DNA of 64,000 nt from Marinilabiliales bacterium (GTDB lineage: Bacteria; Bacteroidota; Bacteroidia; Bacteroidales; F082). Under the pieces are notes generated by a model. The model searched no databases and was not told the origin of the DNA. It saw only the letters and a program-made list of their open reading frames with translations. Both the position numbers and the translations under genes were made by a program. This document shows, piece by piece, positions 26,875 to 36,676 of the stretch. Where the stretch lies: positions 1 through 64,000 of the forward strand of contig PKTA01000152.1 of the NCBI GenBank assembly GCA_002869365.1, written 5' to 3'. Position 1 is the first letter of the stretch; each line of letters begins with the position of its first letter.

Positions 26875-28098
26875 ATGGGTATAGTTAAACTTATTGTCAA
26901 TATTGCTGAAATTGCTATTTATGTTTATTTCAGTTTTGCTACTCTGTATATTTTAATCTATTCAATCTTCGGTTTATTTTATAAAAACAGAAAAGACGTA
27001 AAAGTTAGTAAGCATAGAAAATTTGCTGTATTAATTCCAGGATATAAAGAAGATGCAGTTATTGTAAGCGTTGCTGAACAGGCAGTTAAACAGGATTATC
27101 CAAATGATAAATATGAAGTTATTGTAATTGCAGATTCTTTCACGCAAAGCACTCTGGATAAATTAAAACAACTGCCAATTAGATTGGAAGTTGTTGAATT
27201 TGAGGTAAGTAAAAAATCGAAAGCCCTTAATTTATGTATGGATAGAATTGGTGATGATTATGATATAGCAATGATACTCGATGCCGATAACGTAATGAAG
27301 CCTGATGTGCTCACCAAAATGAATATGGCTTTCGAAAGAGGATTTACTGCTGTTCAAGGGCACCGAACAGCGAAAAATCTAAATGCAAACTTTGCCATAT
27401 TGGATGCTATGAGTGAAGAGATAAATAATCATATTTTTAGAAAAGGTCACAGAGTATTAGGATTATCTTCAGCATTAATTGGTTCAGGAATGGCTTTAGA
27501 CTACCATCTGTTCAAATCCACTATGGCTACGGTTGACTCTGTTGGTGAAGACAAGGAAGTTGAATTAAAAATAATTAGAAACCGACATAAAATTGAATAT
27601 ATTCACAACGCCCTAATTTTTGATGAAAAAACTTCAAAATCAGATGTTTTTGTTAATCAAAGAAGAAGATGGATCGCTGCACAATTAGATTATTTTAGAA
27701 GTAATTTCTTCGATGGTGTATGGCAGTTAGTAACAAAAGCTAATGTTGATTATTTCGACAAAGTTCTACAAATGATAATGCCTCCGCGTATTATCCTTGC
27801 CGGAGTATTATTCCTAGCATCACTAATTTCATTGATATTCAACTTTTTATCAATAAATTCGATTAGCAAGATTTTCTATAGCGATTATCAAATGTGGAGT
27901 TTATTATTTGGGCTAACAGCATTTTCCCTTTTTATTTCAATTCCACGTAAATTCTATAACAAACAAACATTTATTGCTCTTTTAAGGATACCGCATGGCT
28001 TTATATTAATGATAATAAGTTTGCTCAGAATAAAAGGAGCTAGCAAAAAATTTCTTCATACAACTCATGATCATGTTGAAGATTCAAAACATAATTAA
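26875..28098 (+). CDS. Membrane GT2 glycosyltransferase (copy B1)
   Basis: A 407-residue processive-type GT2. One N-terminal helix (about 5-33) and two or more C-terminal helices (about 300-395) flank the GT-A domain. Motifs are AVLIPGYKEDAVIVSVAEQ, MILDADNVMKPD, VQGHRTAKN and the QRRRWIAAQ motif (Q-x-x-R-W) of cellulose-synthase-like enzymes. It starts 1 base after copy A1 ends. Its paralogue at 29046 shares EEINNHIFRKGHRVLGLSSA exactly. The sugar is unknown. Confidence 0.9.
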   Translation: MGIVKLIVNIAEIAIYVYFSFATLYILIYSIFGLFYKNRKDVKVSKHRKFAVLIPGYKEDAVIVSVAEQAVKQDYPNDKYEVIVIADSFTQSTLDKLKQLPIRLEVVEFEVSKKSKALNLCMDRIGDDYDIAMILDADNVMKPDVLTKMNMAFERGFTAVQGHRTAKNLNANFAILDAMSEEINNHIFRKGHRVLGLSSALIGSGMALDYHLFKSTMATVDSVGEDKEVELKIIRNRHKIEYIHNALIFDEKTSKSDVFVNQRRRWIAAQLDYFRSNFFDGVWQLVTKANVDYFDKVLQMIMPPRIILAGVLFLASLISLIFNFLSINSISKIFYSDYQMWSLLFGLTAFSLFISIPRKFYNKQTFIALLRIPHGFILMIISLLRIKGASKKFLHTTHDHVEDSKHN

Positions 28099-28108
28099 AT
28101 AATTGATT

Positions 28109-29035
28109 ATGCCTCCGGTAAATAAATTCCCATTAGTTTCAATAGTTTCTGTTAATTTTAATCAGGCTGATGTTACTTGTGCTTTACTGGAATCATTGAA
28201 TAAAATTACATATCCAAATATTGAAGTAATAATTATTGATAATAACTCCACTGAGGATGACCCATCTGTTATAAAACAAAAATATCCAAACATCATTTTT
28301 ATTGAAAATCCAATAAATTATGGATTTGCCGCAGGAAATAATTTTGGGCTAATGCGTGCCCGCGGTGAATATGTGATGTTATTAAATAATGATGTTGAAG
28401 TACCACCAGGCTTTCTCGAACCTCTAGTAAATAAACTTGAAAAGAATAAGGATATAGGTGCTGCCAGTCCGCTAATTAAATTTTATTACCAACCCGACAC
28501 TATACAGTATGCCGGGTATACCCCAATTAATCCTATCACAATGAGAAATGCCTCTATCGGTTATTGGGAGAAGGATCGCGGTCAGTATAAAGAAGATCGG
28601 GAAACAGCATATTCTCATGGTGCAGCAATGATAGTACCTATGAGGGTTATAAAAGAAATAGGATTAATGTCTTATATTTTTTTCCTCTATTACGAGGAAG
28701 CCGACTGGTGTGCCAGAATTAAAAAAGCAGGATATAAAAACTATTATGTTGGAAGTACTTTTGTCTACCACAAAGAATCGGTTTCCACAGGAAGAATAAG
28801 TGCATTGAAAATTTACTATCAAAACAGAAATCGTATTGTTTTTATGAGAAGAAATATTGAAGGCAAAGACTTTTATTTGGGAATTATGTACCAGTTATTC
28901 ATAGCAATTCCGAAAAATGCATTTAAATTCCTTTTAAAAGCCAAATTCAAATTGTTCTTTGCTTATTACAAGGCAATTGGATGGAATTTGAAAAATATTT
29001 TTTCACCGGAAATTCATGAGAATCCAATGTTGTAA
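28109..29035 (+). CDS. GT2 glycosyltransferase, rhamnosyltransferase-like (copy A2)
   Basis: A 308-residue GT2 starting MPPVNKFPLVSIVSVNFNQ. A TTG lies two codons upstream in the same frame, but the ATG at 28109 is preferred. Motifs parallel copy A1: IIDNNSTEDD, YGFAAGNNFGLM, NNDVEVPPGF and FLYYEEADWCARIKKAGY. The overall length and the C-terminal FKLFFAYYKAIGWNLKN match A1's ending FDLFFAYWKSVWWNITH, so the two come from a duplication and may add different sugars of one repeat unit. The next gene overlaps or directly follows its end. Confidence 0.92.
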   Translation: MPPVNKFPLVSIVSVNFNQADVTCALLESLNKITYPNIEVIIIDNNSTEDDPSVIKQKYPNIIFIENPINYGFAAGNNFGLMRARGEYVMLLNNDVEVPPGFLEPLVNKLEKNKDIGAASPLIKFYYQPDTIQYAGYTPINPITMRNASIGYWEKDRGQYKEDRETAYSHGAAMIVPMRVIKEIGLMSYIFFLYYEEADWCARIKKAGYKNYYVGSTFVYHKESVSTGRISALKIYYQNRNRIVFMRRNIEGKDFYLGIMYQLFIAIPKNAFKFLLKAKFKLFFAYYKAIGWNLKNIFSPEIHENPML

Positions 29036-29045
29036 AACTAAATAT

Positions 29046-30251
29046 ATGATTATGAACTACTTAATTTATTTAAATTATATTATTTATGTAATCATAAGTT
29101 TCTCAACATTATACATTTTTGTATTTGCAGTTGCCGGACTTTTTAATTTCAGGCAGAAAAAACCAAAGGATGATTTGCAGAGAAAATTTGCAATTCTTAT
29201 TCCTGGCTATAAAGAGGATAGTGTTGTTGTAGAAGTAGCTAAAGAGGCACTCAAACAGGATTATCCCAAACACCTCTTCGATATAATTATTATAGCTGAC
29301 GGATTTCATCAACAAACTATCGAAAAACTTAGTGTTCTTGATTTAATATTAATAGAAGTTGAATTAGAATTTAGCACAAAATCGCGCGCATTAAACGCTG
29401 CTTTACGATCACTAGATAAAAAGTATGATATAGCTATAATACTTGATGCAGATAATTTAATGGAAAAAGATTTCCTTAAAAAAGTAAATACTTCATTTGC
29501 AGCAGGAAATAAAGTTGTACAAGGCCATAGAGTTGCAAAAAATATGGATACTTCCTACGCAATACTCGATGCTGCAAGTGAGGAAATAAATAATCATATT
29601 TTCAGAAAAGGTCATAGAGTATTAGGATTATCCTCAGCATTAATAGGTTCTGCCATGGCTTTTGATTATGAATATTTCTACAATATGATGAAAAAAGTTG
29701 AAGTTGTGGGAGGTTTCGACAAAGAAATAGAAATATTAACACTTGAAAAGAAAATTAAAATAGAATATCTTCCAAATGCTTTTGTCTACGATGAAAAAGT
29801 ACCTAATGCGAAAGTATTCTCAACACAGAGAAGAAGATGGCTTTCGGCACAAATACATTTTTTTGGAAAGAGTTTCATTCCTGCAACTAGAGATTTATTT
29901 TTAAAAGGAAATTTTGATTTGTTTAACAAAGCAATACAATTTATACTGATACCCAGAATTCTACTGCTTGGAATATTATTCTTATCGAGTATATTTTCTC
30001 TATTTTTTGCCACAACTATTATTACTATTCAGTGGTTGTTATTACTCACTCTATGTATATTAACATTTATTATTTCTACTCCATTGTATATGTATAATAT
30101 GAAAACAGTTGTGGCCTTATTGAAAATACCTTCTGGTTTTTACCATATGTTTATATCTTTACTTAAAATTAAAGGAGCAAATAAAAAGTTTATTAATACT
30201 AAACATACATATAATGCATTTCAAAAAAAGTCAAAGAAAAAAGTTAACTAG
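29046..30251 (+). CDS. Membrane GT2 glycosyltransferase (copy B2)
   Basis: A 401-residue membrane GT2, paralogue of copy B1. It shows AILIPGYKEDSVVVEVAKE, IILDADNLMEKD, VQGHRVAKN and QRRRWLSAQ. Its N-terminal helix begins NYLIYLNYIIYVIISFSTLY and the C-terminal helices end in KIKGANKKFINTKH, like KGASKKFLHTTH in B1. Three in-frame ATGs are possible (29016, overlapping the previous gene by 20 bases; 29046; 29052); the later ones fit the paralogue's N-terminus. After it there is a 190-base AT-rich gap before the next gene, the largest break inside the glycosyltransferase block. Confidence 0.88.
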   Translation: MIMNYLIYLNYIIYVIISFSTLYIFVFAVAGLFNFRQKKPKDDLQRKFAILIPGYKEDSVVVEVAKEALKQDYPKHLFDIIIIADGFHQQTIEKLSVLDLILIEVELEFSTKSRALNAALRSLDKKYDIAIILDADNLMEKDFLKKVNTSFAAGNKVVQGHRVAKNMDTSYAILDAASEEINNHIFRKGHRVLGLSSALIGSAMAFDYEYFYNMMKKVEVVGGFDKEIEILTLEKKIKIEYLPNAFVYDEKVPNAKVFSTQRRRWLSAQIHFFGKSFIPATRDLFLKGNFDLFNKAIQFILIPRILLLGILFLSSIFSLFFATTIITIQWLLLLTLCILTFIISTPLYMYNMKTVVALLKIPSGFYHMFISLLKIKGANKKFINTKHTYNAFQKKSKKKVN

Positions 30252-30442
30252 AATTGAATTTACATCATTTTAGAAATTACAATCATTATTTCTCAATTAT
30301 TTACTTAAACATATTAAGTATTAATGATTATTTTTTCTTAACATTAAGGAATAAATTATGTAAATTAGTTTTTTTAATATTTCGAAATATTAAATTGTGA
30401 ATTTAAAACTATAATCAAAGATTTTATAAATATAACTTACAA

Positions 30443-31597
30443 ATGAAAATAGCAATTGAAGGCCAGAGGCTTTTCCGCACAAAAAAACATGGTATGGACA
30501 TGGTTGCTCTGGAGTTAATAAACGAACTGCAGAAGTTGGATCATGAAAATGAATATGTTGTATTTGTAAAGCCGGATGAAGATACAGCAACACTTAAGGA
30601 AACAGCAAACTTTAAAATTGTTCAACTTGGTGGAGGCCCCTACCCTACATGGGAACAATTTGCACTACCTAAGGCTGCAAAAAAAGAAGGTTGCGATATA
30701 TTGCATTGTACCAGTAATACAGCTCCTGTAAACCCTGGTATGCCATTAATTGTTACTCTTCACGATATCATATACCTTGAAGGAATTAGTATTTTTAAAA
30801 AGGGAGGAACCTGGTATCAAAAATTTGGGAATATGTACCGCAGATATGTAGTTCCTGCTGTTGTTAAAAAAAGTGATAAGATAATTACTGTATCAAAATT
30901 TGAAAGAAACAGGATTAAAGACTTCTTTGGTTTTCCCGACACTGACAATCGTTTAGTTGCAGTGTATAATGGTGTAAGTGAACACTTTAAACCTGTTAAG
31001 GATAAGGAAGAATTAGATAGAGTAAAGAATAAATATAATCTTCCCGAAAGGTTCTTTTTCTTCCTAGGAAACACCGACCCCAAAAAAAACACTCCTGGTA
31101 CCTTAAAAGCATTTAGTGAATATTTGAAGAAAACAGGTGAGGATGTATATTTAGTAATGCTTGATTATGAAAAACAAGAACTTACAAAAATTTTGAGTTC
31201 GATAGGAGATCCGGGATTAATTGACAAAATTTTATTAACAGGATATGTGGTTAATACTGACTTGCCCTCCATTTATAACCTTTGTGAGATATTTTTATAT
31301 CCCTCTCTTAGAGAGAGTTTTGGAATCCCAATGCTTGAAGCAATGCGCTGTGGGGCACCGGTAATTACCTCAAACACCTCTTCTATGCCTGAGGTAAGCG
31401 GGAATGCTGCATATATTGTTGACCCTCATAAACCGGAGGAAATTACAAAGGCTATAATTGAAATTCAAAACGATAAAAACCTAAGGTCCGAGTTAATTGC
31501 TAAAGGACTAAAACAAGCTGAAAAATTCTCATGGAAAAATATGGCTAAAGAAGTTTTAGAACTCTATAAAGAGGTATATAATAATAATAAAAACTAA
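30443..31597 (+). CDS. Glycosyltransferase family 4
   Basis: A 384-residue GT-B enzyme. The N-terminal part has AIEGQRLFRTKKHGMDMVAL, an acceptor-side opening common in mannosyl-/rhamnosyltransferases of the WbaZ/MtfB type, and HDIIYLEG with GIS. The C-terminal donor site contains YPSLRESFGIPMLEAMRCG with the full E-x7-E motif, followed by SNTSSMPEVSGNAA. This is a retaining, soluble or peripheral enzyme that adds a sugar to the growing repeat unit. It opens a second run of plus-strand genes after a short gap; the next gene starts 5 bases after its stop. Confidence 0.93.
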   Translation: MKIAIEGQRLFRTKKHGMDMVALELINELQKLDHENEYVVFVKPDEDTATLKETANFKIVQLGGGPYPTWEQFALPKAAKKEGCDILHCTSNTAPVNPGMPLIVTLHDIIYLEGISIFKKGGTWYQKFGNMYRRYVVPAVVKKSDKIITVSKFERNRIKDFFGFPDTDNRLVAVYNGVSEHFKPVKDKEELDRVKNKYNLPERFFFFLGNTDPKKNTPGTLKAFSEYLKKTGEDVYLVMLDYEKQELTKILSSIGDPGLIDKILLTGYVVNTDLPSIYNLCEIFLYPSLRESFGIPMLEAMRCGAPVITSNTSSMPEVSGNAAYIVDPHKPEEITKAIIEIQNDKNLRSELIAKGLKQAEKFSWKNMAKEVLELYKEVYNNNKN

Positions 31598-31602
31598 TCA
31601 TT

Positions 31603-32808
31603 ATGATCAAAGGAAGGGATATAATAGTTTACGGTCTTCAGGCATGGGATTTTAATATCGCTAGTACTTGCAAGTATACCGCCATTGAAATGGCTAAAAA
31701 TAATAGAGTCCTATATGTAAACCCTCCAATGCAAAGAAGTTCTGCACTTTTCCAAAAAAACGATCCTGCGATTAAAAAGCGTTTAAGAATTAACAAAGGA
31801 TTAGAACCTGATTTAGTACAAGAGGATAATAACTTATGGGTTCTTTATCCTAGAACAGTAGTTGAATCAATAAATTGGATTAAATCGCCTGCAATATTTA
31901 ATTTTTTCAATAAGATTAATGATAAAAGATATGCCCGCGAAGTTAAAAAGAACATTGAAAAACTTAATTTCAAAAACTATATTCTTTTTAATGATAACTC
32001 AATGATTACCGGGTTCTATTTTAAGGAAATGCTCAAACCTACAGTTTTTGTATATCTCCTTCGCGATGCTGTTATTCTTGTCGATTATCATAAACGTCAC
32101 GGTAGCCGACTTCAACCTCTTATTATTGAAAAAGCTGATGTAGCAGTTGCAAATTCTGATTTCTTTGCCGACTATTGTCGTCAGACAAATCCAAACTCTC
32201 ACATGATCGGACAGGGTTGTGACTTAACATTATATAATGATGAGGATGGCACTTTATCAGTACCAGATGATTTAGCGTCAATAAAAAAGCCAATAATAGG
32301 GTATGTCGGTTTCCTTACAAGCATTCGACTTGATATTGATGTTCTCGTTCATATAGCTGAACAACGACCAGAATGGAGTCTTGTTTTGGTTGGACCTGAA
32401 GATGAAGATTTTGAAAACTCTAAACTTCATAACCTCAGCAATGCATATTTCCTTGGAAGAAAAAACCCTGAGGAACTTGCTGCTTATATAAAGGGCTTTG
32501 ATGTCGCATTAAACCCACAGAAAGTTAATGATATTACAGATATCAACTATCCACTGAAAATTGATGAATATCTGGCAATGGGTAAACCAACAGTTGCAAC
32601 AAAAACAACTTTCATGGAGTATTTCAAAGATCATACTTATCTTCCGGTAACCAAAGAAGATTATATAACTGAAATTGAAAAAGCGTTGAAAGAGGACAGC
32701 CCTGAACTTCAAAAAGACAGAATCGCTTGTGCAGGAGAACATACATGGGAAAACTTCGTAAATAAGATTTATAAATATATAGAAGAAATCGAATTAACAA
32801 TTAAATAA
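31603..32808 (+). CDS. Glycosyltransferase, TuaH-like GT-B (tandem copy 1)
   Basis: A 401-residue protein beginning GRDIIVYGLQAWDFNIASTC. The body fits GT-B glycosyltransferases of the TuaH/GT1-like group: RVLYVNPPMQRS, then YLLRDAVIL, NSDFFADY, the linker IGYVGFLTSIRLDIDVLVHI and a donor site NYPLKIDEYLAMGKPTVAT. It is followed after 2 bases by a close paralogue. Both share VLVGPEDE and the same arrangement along the full length. Assignment to a glycosyltransferase is firm; sugar and linkage are unknown. Confidence 0.87.
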   Translation: MIKGRDIIVYGLQAWDFNIASTCKYTAIEMAKNNRVLYVNPPMQRSSALFQKNDPAIKKRLRINKGLEPDLVQEDNNLWVLYPRTVVESINWIKSPAIFNFFNKINDKRYAREVKKNIEKLNFKNYILFNDNSMITGFYFKEMLKPTVFVYLLRDAVILVDYHKRHGSRLQPLIIEKADVAVANSDFFADYCRQTNPNSHMIGQGCDLTLYNDEDGTLSVPDDLASIKKPIIGYVGFLTSIRLDIDVLVHIAEQRPEWSLVLVGPEDEDFENSKLHNLSNAYFLGRKNPEELAAYIKGFDVALNPQKVNDITDINYPLKIDEYLAMGKPTVATKTTFMEYFKDHTYLPVTKEDYITEIEKALKEDSPELQKDRIACAGEHTWENFVNKIYKYIEEIELTIK

Positions 32809-32810
32809 TA

Positions 32811-34001
32811 ATGATTTCCGGAAGAGATATAATAGTGCATGGACTTCAGTCGCTCGATTCTACAATTGGAAGTAATTGTGTAAATATTGCAAATGAGTTT
32901 GCCAAGTCTAATAGAGTTCTATATGTAAACTACCCAATTGACAGAATTACTTCACTTAGATCTGGTAATAATCCTTTAGTTAAAAAACGTAAGGAGATAC
33001 TCTCAGGCAAACAACCTGATTTAGTAAATGTTACAGAAACGATGTGGAACCTTAATCCTAGAACTACTCTAGAGTCCATTAGTAAAATTAACTATCGTCC
33101 GTTATTTAATTTTTTAAATAAGATTAATAATAAACGTTATGCAAAAGAAATTCAAAAAGCGATAGACAAACTTGATTTTAAAGACTATATCATATTTAAT
33201 GACAGTGATTTCTATAGAGGCTTATACTTTAAAGAATTATTGAATCCAGCCATGTGTATTTATTACACTCGTGATAATATGCGTGCTACAGATTTTTTTA
33301 AGAAAAATGGAGGATACTATGAAGATAAATTAATGGCAAAATCTGATTTGGTAGTTTCAAATTCTGTATACCTAAACGATATAGCAAAAGCAAGTAACCC
33401 CAACTCGGTATATGTTGGACAAGGATGTGATGTCAGTCTTTTCAATAAAGATCTCATAAAGGATATTCCTGAAGATATTGGTAAAATTAATAAACCAGTC
33501 ATCGGATATATAGGAGCCTTAAAAAGTTCCAGACTTGATATTGAAGTTCTAGAATATATTGCCATTAGCAAACCTGAATGGAGTGTTGTACTTGTGGGCC
33601 CTGAAGATGAAAAATTTAAAGCAAGTAAGTTGCACAATATGAGTAATGTATATTTTCTTGGCTCAAAAAAAGAAACAGAATTACCAAGGTACTTAAATTC
33701 ATTTGATGTTGCTTTGAATCCACAATTATTGAATGAACTTACTATCGGCAATTATCCTCGCAAAATAGATGAGTATCTTGCAATGGGGAAGCCTGTTGTT
33801 GCTACTCTAACAAGGGCTATGGAAGTATTTAAGGAATATACTTATCTTGCAAAGGATAAAGAAGGGTATGTTGAACTAATATCAGAAGCACTTGAAAACA
33901 ATTCAACCGAGAAATCAACTTCAAGAATTAATTTCGCTCGAAAGCATACATGGGAAAATAATGTAAAGGCAATTTATAAATCTATCTCTGAAACTAAATA
34001 A
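32811..34001 (+). CDS. Glycosyltransferase, TuaH-like GT-B (tandem copy 2)
   Basis: A 396-residue paralogue of the preceding gene, with GRDIIVHGLQSLDSTIGSNC at the start, RVLYVNYPIDR, YYTRDNMRATD, IGYIGALKSSRLDIEVLEYI and NYPRKIDEYLAMGKPVVAT. The two copies have clearly diverged but keep the same length and motif order, so the duplication is old and both are probably active. It starts 2 bases after copy 1 and ends 2 bases before the acyltransferase gene, so translation of the three is likely coupled. Confidence 0.87.
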   Translation: MISGRDIIVHGLQSLDSTIGSNCVNIANEFAKSNRVLYVNYPIDRITSLRSGNNPLVKKRKEILSGKQPDLVNVTETMWNLNPRTTLESISKINYRPLFNFLNKINNKRYAKEIQKAIDKLDFKDYIIFNDSDFYRGLYFKELLNPAMCIYYTRDNMRATDFFKKNGGYYEDKLMAKSDLVVSNSVYLNDIAKASNPNSVYVGQGCDVSLFNKDLIKDIPEDIGKINKPVIGYIGALKSSRLDIEVLEYIAISKPEWSVVLVGPEDEKFKASKLHNMSNVYFLGSKKETELPRYLNSFDVALNPQLLNELTIGNYPRKIDEYLAMGKPVVATLTRAMEVFKEYTYLAKDKEGYVELISEALENNSTEKSTSRINFARKHTWENNVKAIYKSISETK

Positions 34002-34003
34002 CT

Positions 34004-34624
34004 ATGGGATTAAAAGAAAAAATAAAATCTAATCCTAAATTGCAAAAGTTAGCTATTTGGGCACTATCTCCAAAAAATCAGGCAAGACCACGATTGTGGG
34101 TTAGAATGTTTGTAAATCCCATACTAAATAAACGTGGAAAGGGTTCAATAATTCGGCGCAGAGTAAGGATGGATATTTTTCCTTATAATAAGTTCAGTCT
34201 AGGTAAATATTCCACGATTGAAGATTTTTCAACAGTTAATAATGGAGTTGGCGATGTTTTTATAGGAGATAGAACAAGACTTGGAATGAGTAATGTAATA
34301 ATCGGCCCTATTAAAATAGGAAACGATATAATGTTTGCGCAAAATATTGTTTGTTCAGGTTTAAATCATATATACGAAGATATAAATACTCCCATTGCAG
34401 ATCAGAATGTAACCACCAACCTTATTACAATTGAAGACGAAGTTTGGATTGGTGCAAATGCTGTTATAACTGCAGGAGTAACTGTTGGTAAGCACTCTGT
34501 TGTTGCTGCAGGTTGTGTTGTTGTAAAGGACGTCCCTCCGTATTCAATTGTTGGAGGTAATCCGGGCAAAATACTTAAAACATATAATCCCGACAGTAAA
34601 CAGTGGGAACGTACAGTTAAATAA
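34004..34624 (+). CDS. Left-handed beta-helix acyltransferase (hexapeptide transferase)
   Basis: A 206-residue acyltransferase, probably O-acetylating or N-acylating a sugar of the polymer. The hexapeptide repeats run from about residue 65 to 190 (VFIGDRTRLGMSNVIIGPIK, then ITIEDEVWIGANAVITAGVT and VGKHSVVAAGCVVVKDVPPY). The loop CSGLNHIYED holds the conserved catalytic His, and IVGGNPGKILKTY is the usual C-terminal seal. The N-terminal 60 residues are basic and helical, as in WcaF/VatD-like proteins. It lies inside the glycosyltransferase operon. Confidence 0.92.
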   Translation: MGLKEKIKSNPKLQKLAIWALSPKNQARPRLWVRMFVNPILNKRGKGSIIRRRVRMDIFPYNKFSLGKYSTIEDFSTVNNGVGDVFIGDRTRLGMSNVIIGPIKIGNDIMFAQNIVCSGLNHIYEDINTPIADQNVTTNLITIEDEVWIGANAVITAGVTVGKHSVVAAGCVVVKDVPPYSIVGGNPGKILKTYNPDSKQWERTVK

Positions 34625-34684
34625 CATTGTTAATTATAAGCAAGTAACTATGAATAAAAGCTTTATAACTAATAAAACAATCGC

Positions 34685-35476
34685 ATGGTAAAAATAATAA
34701 CATTTTTAAGATACTCCATCGACTTTATCAAACATGGTGAATTCAGGTATATTCTGTCTTCAATTAGATATATACTAACTGGAAAAACCACACGAAAAAC
34801 AAGATATTACAAAAGTAGTTTAGGAACTTTCATAGTAAGAAAAGGTACATTAGACTTTCAATTTGCTAATTATGCCTACGAATGGAACGTTAAAAAGTTT
34901 GTTTACAAGCATTTAAAAGATTACGATGTATTTCTGGATATTGGATCACATATAGGTACTTATAGCATTATATCAGCTTTGGAAGGACTTAGAGTTTATG
35001 GATTTGAACCTGTTAAATCTAACTATGAAGCATTAGTTACAAATATCAAACTTAATAATTTTGAAAACTTGATTTCAACATATCCCATTGCTTTGGGAAA
35101 AACAAATTCTAGTGCTAATTTTACTTTAGACACTGTAAATACTGGCGCATCCCACTTGACAGAGTATAATGATAAAGCAGAATACATTGCTAACCCTGAG
35201 TTTGAGGATATTAAGATAGTTAAGTTTGATGATTTTGTAGATAATCTTAATATTGATCCTATTGCAAGTATAATGATAAAAATTGATGTTGAAGGTATGG
35301 AAGCCGATGTGCTTTTAGGAGCCACTAATTTTATAAAGATGCATCCTAATCTACTTATCATAATTGAAACTGTTCACAGTGGTAAGGAAAACATTCAAGA
35401 ATTATTGTCAAGTTTAGCGAACTTTGAATTTATTGAAATTGATGACCTCAACATTGGAGCACGTAAATTAAACTAA
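34685..35476 (+). CDS. FkbM family methyltransferase
   Basis: A 263-residue SAM-dependent methyltransferase. Motif I is FLDIGSHIGTYSIISALEG (about residues 80-98), motif II VYGFEPVKSNYEALVTNI, and the FkbM signature MIKIDVEGMEADVLLGA near residue 200. FkbM proteins in polysaccharide loci usually O-methylate sugars. The N-terminal 60 residues are rich in aromatic and basic residues and may contact the membrane or substrate. It begins 60 bases after the acyltransferase and ends 6 bases before the next GT2 start. Confidence 0.92.
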   Translation: MVKIITFLRYSIDFIKHGEFRYILSSIRYILTGKTTRKTRYYKSSLGTFIVRKGTLDFQFANYAYEWNVKKFVYKHLKDYDVFLDIGSHIGTYSIISALEGLRVYGFEPVKSNYEALVTNIKLNNFENLISTYPIALGKTNSSANFTLDTVNTGASHLTEYNDKAEYIANPEFEDIKIVKFDDFVDNLNIDPIASIMIKIDVEGMEADVLLGATNFIKMHPNLLIIIETVHSGKENIQELLSSLANFEFIEIDDLNIGARKLN

Positions 35477-35482
35477 TTGTAT

Positions 35483-36676
35483 ATGAATTATATTGAGATT
35501 ATTTTTTGGGTATTACTTTTCATTGTTTTTTACGCCTATATTGGTTATGGAATTCTTCTTTTTATACTCGTAAAATTCAAAAGATTATTCTACGGTAAGA
35601 CAAAAGAAGTTAATGAAAACTACGAGCCCGAAGTTACTCTTTTTGTTGCGGCGTATAATGAGAAAGATTACGTTAATGCTAAAGTGGAAAATTCGTTTAG
35701 CTTAGAATATAACCAGAAAAAAGTACGTCAGGTATGGGTAACCGATGGCTCAGATGATGGCACACCTGAAATATTAAAAAAATATTCTGACAAAGGTGTT
35801 GAAGTATATCATGAAGATGCTCGTGGTGGAAAAATTGGAGCCATGAACAGAGGTATGAAGTTTGTCAAATCTCCAATCGTTATTTTTTCCGACGGAAATA
35901 CAATGCTTGGAAAAGAATCCATCCAAAGAATTGTAAATTTGTTTAAGGATCCTAAAGTAGGGTGTGTTTCAGGGGAGAAACGTATTTTTAAGAAAGATGC
36001 CGATAGTGCCGTGGGAAGCGAGGGTATTTACTGGAAATATGAATCTAAACTAAAAAAGTGGGATGCCGAGTTGTACTCGGTAGTTGGTGCAGCCGGTGAA
36101 TTATTTGCCATAAGGACTGAATTATTCAGAGAGGTAGAAAAGGATACTCTTCTGGATGATTTTATTATTTCTTTACGTGTTGCAATGGATGGCTATACAA
36201 TTCAATATGATCCTGAAGCTTATGCAATAGAAAGTTCATCTGCTAATGTAAAAGAAGAATTAAAACGTAAAATCAGAATAGCTGCAGGAGGAATACAGTC
36301 GATAATCAGGCTTAGTCCTTTACTTAATATTTTCAAATATAAAACACTTAGCTTCCAATATATTTCTCACCGAGTGCTACGTTGGACAATTGCTCCTATA
36401 GCACTTCCATTTATCTTTATATTCAATTTATTTCTAGCTCTTGATGCAGGAATAACTTCGTTTACAAATATTTATACTTTACTTTGCTATGCTCAAATTG
36501 TTTTTTACATTTTTGCAATGTTAGGATGGATACTGGAAAACAAAAAAATTAGTATAAAAATATTATTCATACCCTATTACTTTTTTGTAATGAACTATGC
36601 TGTTTACCTGGGGTTTCAGCGATTCTTAAAAGGTCAACAATCGGTTAACTGGGAAAGAGCAAAACGTGGATCATGA
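35483..36676 (+). CDS. Membrane GT2 glycosyltransferase (third processive-like copy)
   Basis: A 397-residue GT2 with one N-terminal helix (about 3-30) and three C-terminal helices (about 300-385). It shows VTLFVAAYNEKDYVNAKVEN, VTDGSDDGTPEIL, IFSDGNTMLG and LLDDFIISLRVAMDGYTI, a set found in bacterial GT2s related to hyaluronan/NodC-type synthases. A TTG two codons upstream is in frame; the ATG at 35483 is preferred. Its TGA overlaps the ATG of the beta-helix gene, so these two are translationally coupled. Confidence 0.9.
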   Translation: MNYIEIIFWVLLFIVFYAYIGYGILLFILVKFKRLFYGKTKEVNENYEPEVTLFVAAYNEKDYVNAKVENSFSLEYNQKKVRQVWVTDGSDDGTPEILKKYSDKGVEVYHEDARGGKIGAMNRGMKFVKSPIVIFSDGNTMLGKESIQRIVNLFKDPKVGCVSGEKRIFKKDADSAVGSEGIYWKYESKLKKWDAELYSVVGAAGELFAIRTELFREVEKDTLLDDFIISLRVAMDGYTIQYDPEAYAIESSSANVKEELKRKIRIAAGGIQSIIRLSPLLNIFKYKTLSFQYISHRVLRWTIAPIALPFIFIFNLFLALDAGITSFTNIYTLLCYAQIVFYIFAMLGWILENKKISIKILFIPYYFFVMNYAVYLGFQRFLKGQQSVNWERAKRGS

